Below are positions 18,449 to 29,391 of a DNA stretch of 34,910 nt, piece by piece. The position numbers were made by a program, and so were the translations under genes. Numbering within the stretch: the first letter of the stretch is position 1; each line of letters opens with the position of its first letter. This DNA is from Betaproteobacteria bacterium (GTDB lineage Bacteria; Pseudomonadota; Gammaproteobacteria; Burkholderiales; Burkholderiaceae_C). The DNA lies in assembly GCA_025358155.1 (NCBI GenBank), contig JANYKR010000220.1, forward strand, positions 1 to 34,910, written 5' to 3'. The notes under the pieces are model-generated. The model was not told the DNA's origin. It did no database searches and saw nothing but the letters and a program-made list of their open reading frames with translations.

Positions 18449-19200
18449 GCGCAGAGCGTCAGTTCAAAGGGCATGTCAACAGCGGCCGGGCGCAGCCGGC
18501 CGTCGGTGTCGGGCCGCATCAGCCGGACTGAGACCTGCAGCCGGTGGCCAGTGATCTCGGGCACCAGGCCCTCGGCTTCGTCGATGCGCACCCGCAGCAA
18601 CTGGTAGCTGCGGCCGGATGGCAGACTTTGCTGAAACTGCCCTGCCGTGCTGACCACCTTGTGCGGTACGCCGGCCTCGCGCACCAGTTGCAGCAGGGTC
18701 TGCAAGGCCTCGGCCAGTGGCGCCAGTGTCGCCACCCAGCCCATCAGGTCAGCCCGCCGGCGCGCCGGCTCATGCTGCTGCCAGGCGTAATAGGCCGGCA
18801 GGTCAAATTCACAGGTGCCGCCCGGGATGCTGATGCGGCTGCGCACGCTGGTCAGCCAATCGTTGCCCGACAGCGCCTGGCCGGCCTTGCCGGGCTGCTG
18901 GTTGAGGCCGCCAAAGGCGTGGTCGATGCGCGCAATCACACCGTCCAGCGCGGCTTGCGAGACTTGCGGGTTGCTGCGGTAGGCGGTGAACTGTGCCTTG
19001 TGGCGCTCCAGTTCCTTGAGCAGGTCGGACTTGAGGTCAGCCCGCGAGGCCACCTCGATGATCTCGAACATCGTCACCAGCGCAAAGTGGTGGTCGATGG
19101 CCGCATCACGCGGCAGCAACTGACCCAGCCGGTCAAACAGGTGTTCGAGACGGAGCATGGTGCGCACACTCTCGTTGAACGGGTACTCGTACAGGACCAA
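18445..19200 (-). CDS. zapD: Cell division protein ZapD
   Basis: A cytoplasmic FtsZ-associated protein (251 residues, formerly DUF1342/YacF) that cross-links FtsZ protofilaments and stabilises the Z-ring. The family start V-L-Y-E-Y-P-F-N-E-S-V-R-T-M-L-R-L-E, a mostly helical N-terminal domain and a beta-rich C-terminal domain (SRISIPGGTCEFDLPAYYAW; YQLLRVRIDEAEGLVPEI) are all recognisable. The start is TTG at 19200: AGGAAG precedes it at good spacing and no ATG or GTG lies nearby upstream of the conserved YEYPFNE. It is followed by yacG with a four-base overlap. The gene begins 115 bases after coaE. Confidence 0.95.
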   Translation of the reverse strand: MVLYEYPFNESVRTMLRLEHLFDRLGQLLPRDAAIDHHFALVTMFEIIEVASRADLKSDLLKELERHKAQFTAYRSNPQVSQAALDGVIARIDHAFGGLNQQPGKAGQALSGNDWLTSVRSRISIPGGTCEFDLPAYYAWQQHEPARRRADLMGWVATLAPLAEALQTLLQLVREAGVPHKVVSTAGQFQQSLPSGRSYQLLRVRIDEAEGLVPEITGHRLQVSVRLMRPDTDGRLRPAAVDMPFELTLCA

Positions 19201-19315
19201 GGCGCTTCCTAGGGGCCGCAGCAGGGGCAGCGGTCATCGGGTAGATTGTTCCACAGGGGCCGGGCCTGGCGGGTTCGGCGGCGGACCGTCCAGCAGCCGC
19301 TGGCCGGGCCTGGGC

Positions 19316-19999
19316 TCAGGGCCGAGGCAGGCACCATGCCGCCCACAGCGCGGCCACCTCGCCGGTCAGGTCTTGCAGGCTCAAGCCGTCGTTGAAGATC
19401 ACCGCGTCGGCAATCGCGCGGCGTGAATCCCGGCTGGCCTGCTGCGCGATCACTCGCTCGACCTGGTCGACCGACCAGCCTGAGCGCGCCATGACCCGCT
19501 GCACCTGGGTCGGAGCGGAGCAATCGATCACCAGGATGCGCTGGCAACGGCTGCGCCAGATGCTCGACTCGGTCAGCAGCGGCACGTCGAACACCACGAC
19601 GCCGCCCCGGTCCGAGGCCAAGCCGGCCTGGCGCTGCGCCTCGGCGCCGATCATCGGGTGCAGCACGGCTTCAAGCGCCAGCTTGGCCGCAGGGTCGGCA
19701 AACACCAGGCTGCGCATCTGCGCCCGGTCCAGCGCGCCGTCGGGCCCGACCACCGCATCACCAAAGCGCTGGCGCAGTGCCGGCATGGCCGCGCCGCCGG
19801 GGGCGGTGAGTGCGTGGGCGATGGCATCGGTATCGACCAGGCTGGCACCCTGCGCGACCAGCAGTGCCGCCACCGTGCTCTTGCCACTGCCGATACCGCC
19901 CGTCAGCCCGATCCGGTCCACCGCACACCGAGCCGGGCCAGTCGCCGATCCCGCAGGGGGACGCTGTTCGCCCTCGGGCGTTGTCAAAACCCCGGCCAC
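19316..19999 (-). CDS. coaE: Dephospho-CoA kinase
   Basis: Catalyses the last step of coenzyme A synthesis, phosphorylating the 3'-hydroxyl of dephospho-CoA with ATP. The P-loop GLTGGIGSGKST follows a 30-residue N-terminal extension. The family segments VDTDAIAHALTAPGGAAMPALRQRFG, HPMIGAEAQRQ and VFDVPLLTES are present. The start is not an ATG. The GTG at 19999 overlaps pilD by 16 bases, while a TTG at 19987 overlaps the pilD stop in a four-base TTGA that would suit translational coupling. I list the longer form because no good ribosome binding site decides. Without the extension the length (about 200 residues) is normal. It is co-transcribed with pilBCD. Confidence 0.93.
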   Translation of the reverse strand: MAGVLTTPEGEQRPPAGSATGPARCAVDRIGLTGGIGSGKSTVAALLVAQGASLVDTDAIAHALTAPGGAAMPALRQRFGDAVVGPDGALDRAQMRSLVFADPAAKLALEAVLHPMIGAEAQRQAGLASDRGGVVVFDVPLLTESSIWRSRCQRILVIDCSAPTQVQRVMARSGWSVDQVERVIAQQASRDSRRAIADAVIFNDGLSLQDLTGEVAALWAAWCLPRP

Positions 20000-20922
20000 A
20001 GCCCGCTGAGCTGCTGGCCGAAAAACAGCGCCGCCACACCACCACCGGCCAGATAAGGGCCGAACGGGATCGGCACGTTGCGGCCGTGACCGCGCGCGAC
20101 GATCATGAAGATGCCGACCACCGCGCCCACGGCCGATGCGAGCAGGATGATCGAGGGCAGTGCTTGCCAGCCCAGCAGCGCACCCAGGCCAGCCAGCAGC
20201 TTGAAGTCGCCCTCAGCCATGCCCTGCACCCCGCGCACCAGCTTGTAGGCAAAGGCCACCACCCAGAGCGAGCCGTAGCCAAACAGCGCGCCCAGGCTGG
20301 CATCAACCAGGGACACGCCAGTCCACTGCTGCCAGGCCGCCACCAGGCCCAGGGCGATGAGGGGCAGCGTCAGGTCGTCGGGCAGCAAGGTAGTGTCGAG
20401 ATCAACAAAGGCGGCCGCCACCAGCAAGGCTAGCGCGGCGCAGTACACCCCCGTGGCCGCGCTGGGGCCGGCCTGCAGCGCGGCGGCGGCGAACAGTGCG
20501 CCGGTGAGCGCCTCCACCAGCGGGTAGCGCAGGCTGATGCGGCTGCCGCAGGCCGAGCATTTGCCGCCCAGCCGCAGCCAGCCCAACAGCGGGATGTTCT
20601 CGTGCCAGGCCAGCACATGGCCGCACTGCGGGCAGCGTGAGCGGGGCCGTGACAGGCTCAGGGCGGGCAGGGCTTCGACCTCGGCCGCCAGTGCCTGGCC
20701 CTGCCTGGACAACTCGCTGTGTCGTGCCGGGCTGCCGGCGAGCACCCGGGCCATCGCGGCCTCGTCTTGCAGGTAGCCGGCCACATCGCCCAGCCATTCA
20801 CGTTCGAGCAATTGCGGCAGGCGGTGGATCACCACATTCAGAAAGCTGCCGACCACCAGGCCGAGCAAGGCCAGGCACCAGGGCGACAGCAAGAGGATCA
20901 GGGCAGGATGCGTGACCGTCAT
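19984..20922 (-). CDS. pilD: Prepilin peptidase / N-methyltransferase PilD
   Basis: The inner-membrane aspartic protease (312 residues) that cleaves leader peptides of type IV prepilins and methylates the new N-terminus. The N-terminal GSFLNVVIHRLP motif is present. Two CXXC pairs (C97/C100 and C122/C125) form the zinc-binding cytoplasmic domain. The catalytic aspartates lie in FVDLDTTLLPDDLT (first Asp near 174) and in EGDFKLLAGLG, the second half of the GxGD-type site, where the first Gly is Ala here. About eight hydrophobic segments are predicted. The interval between PLPQLLEREW and the first CXXC is of the long type. It lies three bases after pilC and overlaps coaE. Confidence 0.96.
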   Translation of the reverse strand: MTVTHPALILLLSPWCLALLGLVVGSFLNVVIHRLPQLLEREWLGDVAGYLQDEAAMARVLAGSPARHSELSRQGQALAAEVEALPALSLSRPRSRCPQCGHVLAWHENIPLLGWLRLGGKCSACGSRISLRYPLVEALTGALFAAAALQAGPSAATGVYCAALALLVAAAFVDLDTTLLPDDLTLPLIALGLVAAWQQWTGVSLVDASLGALFGYGSLWVVAFAYKLVRGVQGMAEGDFKLLAGLGALLGWQALPSIILLASAVGAVVGIFMIVARGHGRNVPIPFGPYLAGGGVAALFFGQQLSGLWPGF

Positions 20923-20925
20923 GCG

Positions 20926-22146
20926 TCAGACCACCGAGCCGATCTTGAAGATGGGCAGGTACATCGCCACCACGATGCCGCCGATGATCGTGCCCAGCAC
21001 CACGATGATGATGGGCTCCATCAGGCTCGACAGGCCCTTGACCATGTCGTCAACCTCATCTTCGTAGAACTCGGCCGCCTTGGCCAGCATGTGGTCGAGC
21101 GAGCCGGATTCCTCGCCGATCGAGGTCATCTGGATCACCATGTTCGGAAACACGCCGGTGCTCTGCATCGCGGTGGTCAGCGCGCTGCCGGTGGAGACAT
21201 CGCGCTGAATCTTGTGGGTAGCCTCGGCGTACACCGCATTGCCCGCTGAGCCACCCACCGAATCGAGCGCCTCGACCAGGGGCACGCCTGCAGCAAACAT
21301 GGTCGACAGGGTTCGGGTCCAGCGGGCGATCACCGACTTGTTGATCAGATTGCCGAAGATCGGCAGGCGCAGCAGCAAACGGTCCATCACCATCTGCATT
21401 TTTTCGGAGCGGCGCCAGCTCTGCATGAACATGTAGCCGCCGCCGACCAGGCCAAACAGGATGAAGGGCCAGGAGGCGACAAAAAACTCCGACATCGCGA
21501 TCACCACCAGGGTCGGGCCCGGCAGATCGGCGCCAAAAGACGAAAACACCTCCTTGAAGGCGGGCACCACCTTGACCATGATCACCACCACCACCGTGAA
21601 GGCGACCACCAGCACCGCCACCGGGTACATCAGCGCGGCCTTGATCTTGCTCTTGAGAGCGATCGTCTTTTCCTGGTAGATCGACAGGCGTTCGAGCAGT
21701 TGCTCCAGGATGCCGCCGGTCTCGCCTGCCTCGACCAGGTTGCAGTACAGAGCATCAAACTGCATCGGGTGCTTGCGGAAGGCCGCCGACAAGCTGGTGC
21801 CGGTCTCTACATCGGCGCGGATGTCGCCAAGCAGCTTGGTCAGGCGCGGGTTGACGGCACCTCGGCCGACGATGTCGAAGGACTGCAGCAAGGGCACGCC
21901 GGCCTTCATCATGGTGGCCAACTGGCGGGTGAACAGCGCGATGTCCTTGGCCTTGACCGCCCGGCCGCCACTGGTGCGCCGCTTTTTGAGCTTGGTCAGC
22001 AAGATGCCCTGGCGGCGCAGGCTGGCAGTGACCTGGGCCTCGCCGCCAGCGCGCAACTCGCCGCGCACAATCTTGCCGTTCTTGTCGCGGCCCTCCCATT
22101 CGAAGACCAGTTCCTTGACGTTTTTTGCGGCTGCTGCAGTCGCCAT
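20926..22146 (-). CDS. pilC: Type IV pilus inner-membrane platform protein PilC
   Basis: The 406-residue polytopic platform protein through which the PilB and PilT motors drive pilus growth and retraction. The family N-terminus F-E-W-E-G-R-D-K-N-G and two repeated T2SF domains are visible, the first around FTRQLATMMKAGVPLLQSFDIV and the second around WTRTLSTMFAAGVPLVEALDSV. Three hydrophobic membrane segments are present, the last near the C-terminus (PIIIVVLGTIIGGIVVAMYLPIF). The ATG at 22146 has GGAGA at good spacing. It lies between pilB (71-base gap) and pilD (3-base gap). Confidence 0.97.
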   Translation of the reverse strand: MATAAAAKNVKELVFEWEGRDKNGKIVRGELRAGGEAQVTASLRRQGILLTKLKKRRTSGGRAVKAKDIALFTRQLATMMKAGVPLLQSFDIVGRGAVNPRLTKLLGDIRADVETGTSLSAAFRKHPMQFDALYCNLVEAGETGGILEQLLERLSIYQEKTIALKSKIKAALMYPVAVLVVAFTVVVVIMVKVVPAFKEVFSSFGADLPGPTLVVIAMSEFFVASWPFILFGLVGGGYMFMQSWRRSEKMQMVMDRLLLRLPIFGNLINKSVIARWTRTLSTMFAAGVPLVEALDSVGGSAGNAVYAEATHKIQRDVSTGSALTTAMQSTGVFPNMVIQMTSIGEESGSLDHMLAKAAEFYEDEVDDMVKGLSSLMEPIIIVVLGTIIGGIVVAMYLPIFKIGSVV

Positions 22147-22217
22147 GGATTCTCCGGCTCGGGGCTAGTGCGCTGCGGCGCCTGGGCGGCGGCTGGGCAG
22201 GGCGCTGAAAAACGGGG

Positions 22218-23909
22218 TCATTGGTTGGTGACGGCGATGATTTCTTCAAGGGTGGTCACGCCGGCCCGCACCTTGATCAGGCCGGACTGGCGCAAGTCAC
22301 GCACACCGTCCTTGCGAGCCTGGTCGGCGATATCGACGGCAGTGCCTTCGGCCAGGATGATGCGCTGGATCGCGTCCGTCATCGGCATCACCTGGTACAG
22401 ACCGACCCGGCCCTTGTAGCCGCTGTTGCAACTGCCGCAACCCACTGCGCGGAAGGGCTTCCAGCTGCCGTCCAGGTCTTCGGGCGCATAGCCGGCGCGC
22501 AACATCGCCTCGCGAGGATAGTCGGCGGGCGTCTTGCAGTGTTCACACAGCCGGCGCGCCAGGCGCTGCGCGGTGATCAGGATCACGCTGGAGGCGATGT
22601 TGAACGGCGCCACGCCCATGTTGAGCAATCGCGTCAAGGTGGTGGGCGCGTCGTTGGTGTGCAACGTGCTCATCACCATGTGGCCGGTCTGGGCGGCCTT
22701 GATGGCGACGTCGGCGGTCTCCAGGTCGCGGATCTCACCGACCATGATGATGTCCGGGTCCTGCCGCAAAAACGACTTGAGCGCGACCGAAAACGTCATG
22801 CCGGCGCGGTCGTTGACATTGACCTGGTTGACGCCGGGCAGGTTGATTTCGGCCGGGTCTTCAACCGTCGAGATGTTGACGCCGGGCTGATTCAGGATGT
22901 TGAGGCAGGTGTAGAGCGATACCGTCTTGCCCGAGCCGGTCGGGCCGGTGACCAGAATCATGCCGTAGGGACGGACGATGGCGGTCAGCAGCCGCTCTTT
23001 CTCGATCTTCTCGTAGCCCAACGCCTCGATGCCGACCTTGGCCGAGGACGGGTCGAGAATCCGGATCACGATCTTCTCGCCAAACAACGTAGGCAGGGTG
23101 CTGACCCGGAAGTCGATCGCCTTGGTGCCGAACTTCATCTTCATGCGGCCGTCTTGCGGCACGCGCTTCTCGGAGATGTCGAGCCGGCTGATGATCTTGA
23201 TGCGCGAGGCGAGCTTGTCCTTGATGGCGATCGGCGGCTGGGTGATTTCACGCAACTCGCCGTCGACCCGGAACCGCACCCGGTAGTTGTACTCGTAGGG
23301 CTCGAAGTGCAGGTCAGAGGCGCGCAGGTTGATCGCGTCGATCAGCATCTTTTGCAGAAAGCGCACCACCGGCGCGTCTTCGACCTCGGCCACCACCTCG
23401 GCCGAGTCGGGCGCGCTGGCGTCGTCGGTGACGTCAAACTCGAAGTCTTCAGCGGTCAGCGCCTGCAGTGTTTCGTTGGCGCTGTTGCCCTGGGATTCGA
23501 GCTGGCGGGCGAGCTTGTCGTACTCCACAACCACCCACTCGGGCGCGAGCTGCGTGGCGAACTTGATGCGCTCGACCGCCTCCTGGTCGGTCGGGTCTGC
23601 GCCGCCGATGAACAAACGGTTGCCACGCCGCCCCAACATTACCAACTGGTACTGCGCCGCCAGCTTGGCATCGACCAGACCTTTGGGCAGGCGCTCCAGG
23701 TCCACCGCAGCCAGGTCCACCAGCGGCAGGGCCAGCGAGGTCGACAAGGTGTGGGCCAGATCAAACGCCGAGACTGCGCCGGAGGCGATCACGGCGCCAA
23801 TGAAGCTGATCTTTCGCTCGCGGGCCGACTTGGCCAGGTCCTCGGCAGCCTTGCTGCCGAGCTTGCCGGCATGCACCAACACCCTCGCCACACCGGAGAG
23901 GGAGGACAT
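22218..23909 (-). CDS. pilB: Type IV pilus extension ATPase PilB
   Basis: The hexameric cytoplasmic ATPase (563 residues) that powers pilus assembly. Domains in order: an N-terminal MshE/GspE-N type domain (about 1-150), N2 domain, Walker A GPTGSGKT at 322-329, Asp box (SASDLHFEPYEYNYR region, here RASDLH), Walker B region DIIMVGEIRDLETA (386-399), His box STLHTNDA, and a tetracysteine zinc site C455, C458, C491, C494. I use the ATG at 23909, where family-like sequence begins. The frame is open to an ATG at 24038, but the extra 43 residues do not look like PilB. No strong ribosome binding site is visible. It is first in pilB-pilC-pilD-coaE, directly downstream of the tRNA-Pro gene. Confidence 0.96.
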   Translation of the reverse strand: MSSLSGVARVLVHAGKLGSKAAEDLAKSARERKISFIGAVIASGAVSAFDLAHTLSTSLALPLVDLAAVDLERLPKGLVDAKLAAQYQLVMLGRRGNRLFIGGADPTDQEAVERIKFATQLAPEWVVVEYDKLARQLESQGNSANETLQALTAEDFEFDVTDDASAPDSAEVVAEVEDAPVVRFLQKMLIDAINLRASDLHFEPYEYNYRVRFRVDGELREITQPPIAIKDKLASRIKIISRLDISEKRVPQDGRMKMKFGTKAIDFRVSTLPTLFGEKIVIRILDPSSAKVGIEALGYEKIEKERLLTAIVRPYGMILVTGPTGSGKTVSLYTCLNILNQPGVNISTVEDPAEINLPGVNQVNVNDRAGMTFSVALKSFLRQDPDIIMVGEIRDLETADVAIKAAQTGHMVMSTLHTNDAPTTLTRLLNMGVAPFNIASSVILITAQRLARRLCEHCKTPADYPREAMLRAGYAPEDLDGSWKPFRAVGCGSCNSGYKGRVGLYQVMPMTDAIQRIILAEGTAVDIADQARKDGVRDLRQSGLIKVRAGVTTLEEIIAVTNQ

Positions 23910-24159
23910 CGGAATTTCGACCAGGGTTTCCAAGGCGGATTCAGTGCGCTCGCTGAAGGGGAGGGACGGGCAGGACAAGGGAGAGAGTCCGCAGCCTGCC
24001 GCCCCTGCGCGCACTGTAACCCGAAGGGCTGCGCGCAAAGGGCGCCGCTGTCCGGGCCGGCATCCGCTCGGCGGTAAGCAAATGCAGCGCGACCGGCCGC
24101 AGTCGCTCGGACTGGAGCCAGAGCCAAGCGGGCCGGAATGCGGCAGGGGCGCAAAAAAC

Positions 24160-24236
24160 TGGTCGGGGTGAGAGGATTCGAACCTCCGGCCTCTACGTCC
24201 CGAACGTAGCGCTCTACCAGGCTAAGCTACACCCCG
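24160..24236 (-). tRNA. tRNA-Pro (anticodon CGG)
   Basis: A 77-base cloverleaf including an encoded CCA end. The acceptor stem CGGGGTG pairs with CACCCCG and is followed by discriminator A and CCA. The anticodon stem CTACG/CGTAG encloses the loop TTCGGGA, giving anticodon CGG. The T arm is GGAGG-TTCGAAT-CCTCT, with a normal D arm (GCTTAGCCTGGTAGAGC). A run of six T residues follows one base beyond the CCA on the minus strand and may aid termination. Confidence 0.98.
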
Positions 24237-24302
24237 AATTTTTAGCCGCTCGCGTTGTCGTGTTGCTGGTGATCAACGGGGCCGCCTGGGCTGCCGTCGC
24301 TG

Positions 24303-24321
24303 CAGGTCTTGTGCAGACCTG
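24303..24321 (-). other. Hairpin after ispB
   Basis: CAGGTCT (24303-24309) and AGACCTG (24315-24321) form a perfect 7-bp stem with a 5-base loop, 21 bases beyond the ispB stop on the minus strand. No T-run follows, so it is at most a weak or factor-dependent terminator or an mRNA end structure. Confidence 0.4.
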
Positions 24322-24342
24322 ACACGCTGTACAGAACGTCGA

Positions 24343-25284
24343 TCAGGAGGATCGCTCCACCGACCGAGCGCACAATTCTAGCAGAGCCTGGCGGGCTGTC
24401 GATTCGGGCAAAGCGGCAATCGAGGCCCGGGCCTTGTCGGCTTCTGCGCGCGCCGCATCACGGGTGGCTTCAAGCGCTCCAGTGCGGCGCACGATGGCGA
24501 GGATCTCGTCAAGCCGTTCGTTCTCGCCATGCTCGATCGAGTGGCGCATCAACAGCCGCTCGGCATCGGTGCAACGCGCCATCGCCACCAGCAGCGGCAG
24601 CGTGGGCTTGCCCTCGCGCAGGTCGTCGCCCACGTTTTTGCCCAGGGTGCGGGTGTCGCCCCCGTAGTCAAGCAGGTCATCCACCAACTGAAACGCAGTG
24701 CCCAGCGAGCGGCCATAGTCGGCGCAGGCTTCTTCGGTCTCGCGGCCGGCGTCCGCCAACACAGCGCCCAGCCGCGCGCTGGCCTCAAACAGCTTGGCGG
24801 TCTTGAAGCGGATCACCCGCAGGTAGTCGTCCACGTCCAGGTCAGGGTCATGCATGTTCATCAACTGCAAAACCTCGCCTTCGGCGATCACGTTGGTGGC
24901 GTCGGCCAGCACTTCAAGCACGCGCATGCGCTTGATGCCCACCATCATCTGGAAGGCGCGCGAGTACAAAAAATCGCCGACCAGCACGCTGGCGGCATTG
25001 CCGAACAAGGCATTGGCGGTTTGGCGGCCGCGCCGCAGTGCGGACTCGTCCACCACATCGTCGTGCAGCAGCGTGGCGGTGTGGATGAACTCGACGATGG
25101 CCGCGAGCTCGAACCGTTCAGGCCCGTCAAAGCCCAGCGCCTCGGCGAACAGCAAAACCAGCCGGGGCCTGATGCGCTTGCCGCCCGCACTGACGATGTA
25201 GTGCGAGATTTGGTTGATCAACACCACCTCGGACGCCAGGCGCTGGTGGATGACCTGATCGACTTGGTGCATGTCGGCGGCCAT
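24343..25284 (-). CDS. ispB: Octaprenyl (polyprenyl) diphosphate synthase
   Basis: A trans-prenyltransferase that elongates farnesyl diphosphate to the long isoprenoid tail of ubiquinone. The 313-residue product shows GGKRIRP (35-41), the first Asp-rich motif DDVVD at 75-79 and the second, DDLLDY, at 202-207. Small residues (His-Thr-Ala-Thr) just before the first motif fit a long-chain synthase, though exact chain length is inferred. The ATG at 25284 is chosen. A TTG at 25326 would add 14 residues, homologous proteins often have a little sequence before A-A-D-M, and neither start has a clear ribosome binding site. It is divergent from rplU, the conserved ispB | rplU-rpmA arrangement. Confidence 0.94.
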   Translation of the reverse strand: MAADMHQVDQVIHQRLASEVVLINQISHYIVSAGGKRIRPRLVLLFAEALGFDGPERFELAAIVEFIHTATLLHDDVVDESALRRGRQTANALFGNAASVLVGDFLYSRAFQMMVGIKRMRVLEVLADATNVIAEGEVLQLMNMHDPDLDVDDYLRVIRFKTAKLFEASARLGAVLADAGRETEEACADYGRSLGTAFQLVDDLLDYGGDTRTLGKNVGDDLREGKPTLPLLVAMARCTDAERLLMRHSIEHGENERLDEILAIVRRTGALEATRDAARAEADKARASIAALPESTARQALLELCARSVERSS

Positions 25285-25353
25285 CGGGTCAGCGGTGTCC
25301 GCAGCAGGGGCGAGGGTGTCGGTCAAGGGGGCTCGGTCTGGATGCAGTGCCAA

Positions 25354-25359
25354 ATTATA
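25354..25359 (-). promoter_or_regulatory. Putative ispB -10 box
   Basis: A perfect TATAAT on the minus strand lies 69 bases upstream of the ispB ATG at 25284 and 27 bases upstream of the alternative TTG at 25326. No good -35 is seen at the usual distance. Confidence 0.5.
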
Positions 25360-25428
25360 GGGAGGCCGCTGCCGCTGGCGGCACCGGCTGGCGGTGGTGA
25401 TCCGGCAAGCCCGGTAGCGATGCCGGGC

Positions 25429-25437
25429 TGCTATACT
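25429..25437 (+). promoter_or_regulatory. Putative rplU-rpmA extended -10 promoter
   Basis: TGCTATACT matches the extended -10 pattern TGnTATAAT with one mismatch. No -35 consensus is visible, which an extended -10 can tolerate. An inverted repeat (AGCCCGG 25408-25414, CCGGGCT 25423-25429) abuts it. Transcription from here would give an rplU leader of about 85-90 bases. Confidence 0.5.
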
Positions 25438-25530
25438 CAAAGGTTCCTTCGGCCCGATTGGTCGTTGGATCAGGGTAAACCCAAAAACAACCGCATCAAT
25501 TTCAGGCAAGCAAGGCAAGTAAAGGCACAT

Positions 25531-25842
25531 ATGTACGCGCTCATAAAAACCGGTGGCAAGCAGTTCAAGGTTGCTGCCGGCGAAAAGATCAAGGTAGAAC
25601 AGATAGCAGCGGACGTGGGCCAAGAGATCGTGATCGACCAGGTTCTGGCAGTCGGCAGCGGCGCAGAATTGACGATCGGGACTCCCTTGGTGGCCGGCGC
25701 GACGGTGACCGCCACCGTGGTATCGCACGGCAAGCACGACAAGGTGCGCATCTTCAAGATGCGTCGCCGCAAGCACTATCAGCGGCATGGCGGTCACCGC
25801 CAGACCTACACCGAGCTCGAAATCGGCGCCATCGGCGTCTGA
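25531..25842 (+). CDS. rplU: 50S ribosomal protein L21
   Basis: A 103-residue large-subunit ribosomal protein that binds 23S rRNA. The start [14 protein letters not shown] and the C-terminal basic motif [16 protein letters not shown], with the conserved TELEI ending, identify it without doubt. The ATG at 25531 has AAAGG five bases upstream. It is the first gene of rplU-rpmA, divergent from ispB. Confidence 0.98.
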   Translation: MYALIKTGGKQFKVAAGEKIKVEQIAADVGQEIVIDQVLAVGSGAELTIGTPLVAGATVTATVVSHGKHDKVRIFKMRRRKHYQRHGGHRQTYTELEIGAIGV

Positions 25843-25875
25843 TTCGGGCCCAGTCCATCAGAGGTATCTAGCACC

Positions 25876-26133
25876 ATGGCACAGAAAAAAGGCGGCGGCT
25901 CCACGCGAAATGGCCGCGACTCACAGCCCAAGATGTTGGGTGTCAAGGTCTACGGCGGCCAGGTCATCCCGGCCGGCTCGATCATCGTGCGTCAGCGCGG
26001 CACCCGGTTCCATGCGGGCGACAACGTCGGCATGGGCAAGGACCACACGCTGTTTGCATTGGTCAACGGCACCGTGTCGTATGCCATCAAGGGCGCACTG
26101 AACCGCCACATGGTGTTTGTCACGCCGGTCTGA
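25876..26133 (+). CDS. rpmA: 50S ribosomal protein L27
   Basis: An 85-residue ribosomal protein whose N-terminal tail reaches the peptidyl-transferase centre. [19 protein letters not shown] is the classic N-terminus with no cleavable Firmicutes-type extension, followed by GVKVYGGQ and [13 protein letters not shown]. It lies 33 bases after rplU and is co-transcribed with it. A terminator separates it from obgE. Confidence 0.98.
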   Translation: MAQKKGGGSTRNGRDSQPKMLGVKVYGGQVIPAGSIIVRQRGTRFHAGDNVGMGKDHTLFALVNGTVSYAIKGALNRHMVFVTPV

Positions 26134-26199
26134 GGCAAACACCAGCAGTTGGCCTCGGCTTGATGTCGGGGTCTTGATCGAGGTTCGGGATTTCCCTGA

Positions 26200-28519
<2,320 letters not shown>

Positions 28520-28529
28520 GGCCGTTGCC

Positions 28530-29243
28530 TCAAGTGCCTTGCTGGTAAGCCCCGGCGATCTGGAACAAATGCTCGCGCGACGCGGGCTCCAGGTAGGGCA
28601 TCAGCAGCGCCAGCACATGGTAGGCGCCGCGCGAGAGGGCGGCGGCGGCGCTCTCGGGCTCGAGCGCGCGGCGCGGGTCGCGCACGTACTCGTAGCTCAG
28701 CCAGTAGGTCAGCACCACCACCATGCTGCTGGCCACCGGCTCGGCCTCGCGGCGGTCGATGCGCATGGTGTTGCTGCGCGCCAGCCCGTCCAACACCTGC
28801 ACCACGGCGCGTGACTTGTTCTTGAGCACAAACTGGAAGTGCGTCTCCAGCCGGCGGTTTTTGCTGAGCAGGTCGTTGAGGTCGCGGTACAAGAAGCGGT
28901 ACTGCCAGATCAACTCGAACAGCATGTGGAAAAACAGCCAGGCGTCCTCGACATTGCGCACGCTGTCCGCAGCGTGCAGCAAGTCATTGAGGGCGCGCTC
29001 ATAGCGGTCAAACAGCGAGTTGATCAACTCGTCCTTGGCCGGGTAGTGGTAGTACAGGTTGCCCGGGCTGATGCCCATCTCGGCCGAAATCAGCGTGGTG
29101 CTGACATTGGGCTCGCCGAAGCGGTTGAACAGGTCCAGCGTGACCTCAAGAATGCGCTCGGCGGTGCGGCGTGGCTTCTTGGGTGCCGACTTGGCCGTCG
29201 GGCTGGACGACGGCTCTGGCTTGGGCGGGTGGGCGTCGGGCAT
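28530..29243 (-). CDS. TetR/AcrR family transcriptional regulator
   Basis: A 237-residue repressor-type regulator. A Pro/Lys/Ser-rich N-terminal tail (1-25) precedes a typical TetR DNA-binding domain: RTAERILEVTLDLFNRFGEPNVSTTLISAEMGISPGNLYYHYPAKDELINSLF, with the helix-turn-helix at about 49-68. The C-terminal ligand domain is helical and has no close match I recognise, so the effector is unknown. The ATG at 29243 is used, and the frame is open to 29393 but the upstream residues look random. It is divergent from the ABC exporter genes with 148 bases between, the usual place for a local regulator, so control of that exporter and of itself is plausible but not shown. I found no clear operator palindrome. 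Confidence 0.88.
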   Translation of the reverse strand: MPDAHPPKPEPSSSPTAKSAPKKPRRTAERILEVTLDLFNRFGEPNVSTTLISAEMGISPGNLYYHYPAKDELINSLFDRYERALNDLLHAADSVRNVEDAWLFFHMLFELIWQYRFLYRDLNDLLSKNRRLETHFQFVLKNKSRAVVQVLDGLARSNTMRIDRREAEPVASSMVVVLTYWLSYEYVRDPRRALEPESAAAALSRGAYHVLALLMPYLEPASREHLFQIAGAYQQGT

Positions 29244-29377
29244 GAGGTGTGGGAATCTAGCATCAAGCGGGGCCTTGCGGCTTGATCGCTGTCCCTGAGT
29301 CGGCCGGCATGGAAGAGCTGGCGCGGCCGGCTCGCACCTGACCCGCAGGTGACTCAGCGAGCCCAGGGGGCGCTCCC

Positions 29378-29383
29378 TACAAT
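29378..29383 (+). promoter_or_regulatory. Putative -10 hexamer of the ABC exporter operon
   Basis: TACAAT ends eight bases before the ATG at 29392. There is no Shine-Dalgarno sequence between them and no clear -35. If used, the mRNA would be leaderless or nearly so. Confidence 0.4.
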
Positions 29384-29391
29384 CACGCTCC

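Noticed and set aside
22221..24077. A 618-codon plus-strand open frame opposite pilB
   Set aside because: It mirrors pilB exactly in extent and is an antisense shadow. PilB motifs are complete on the other strand.
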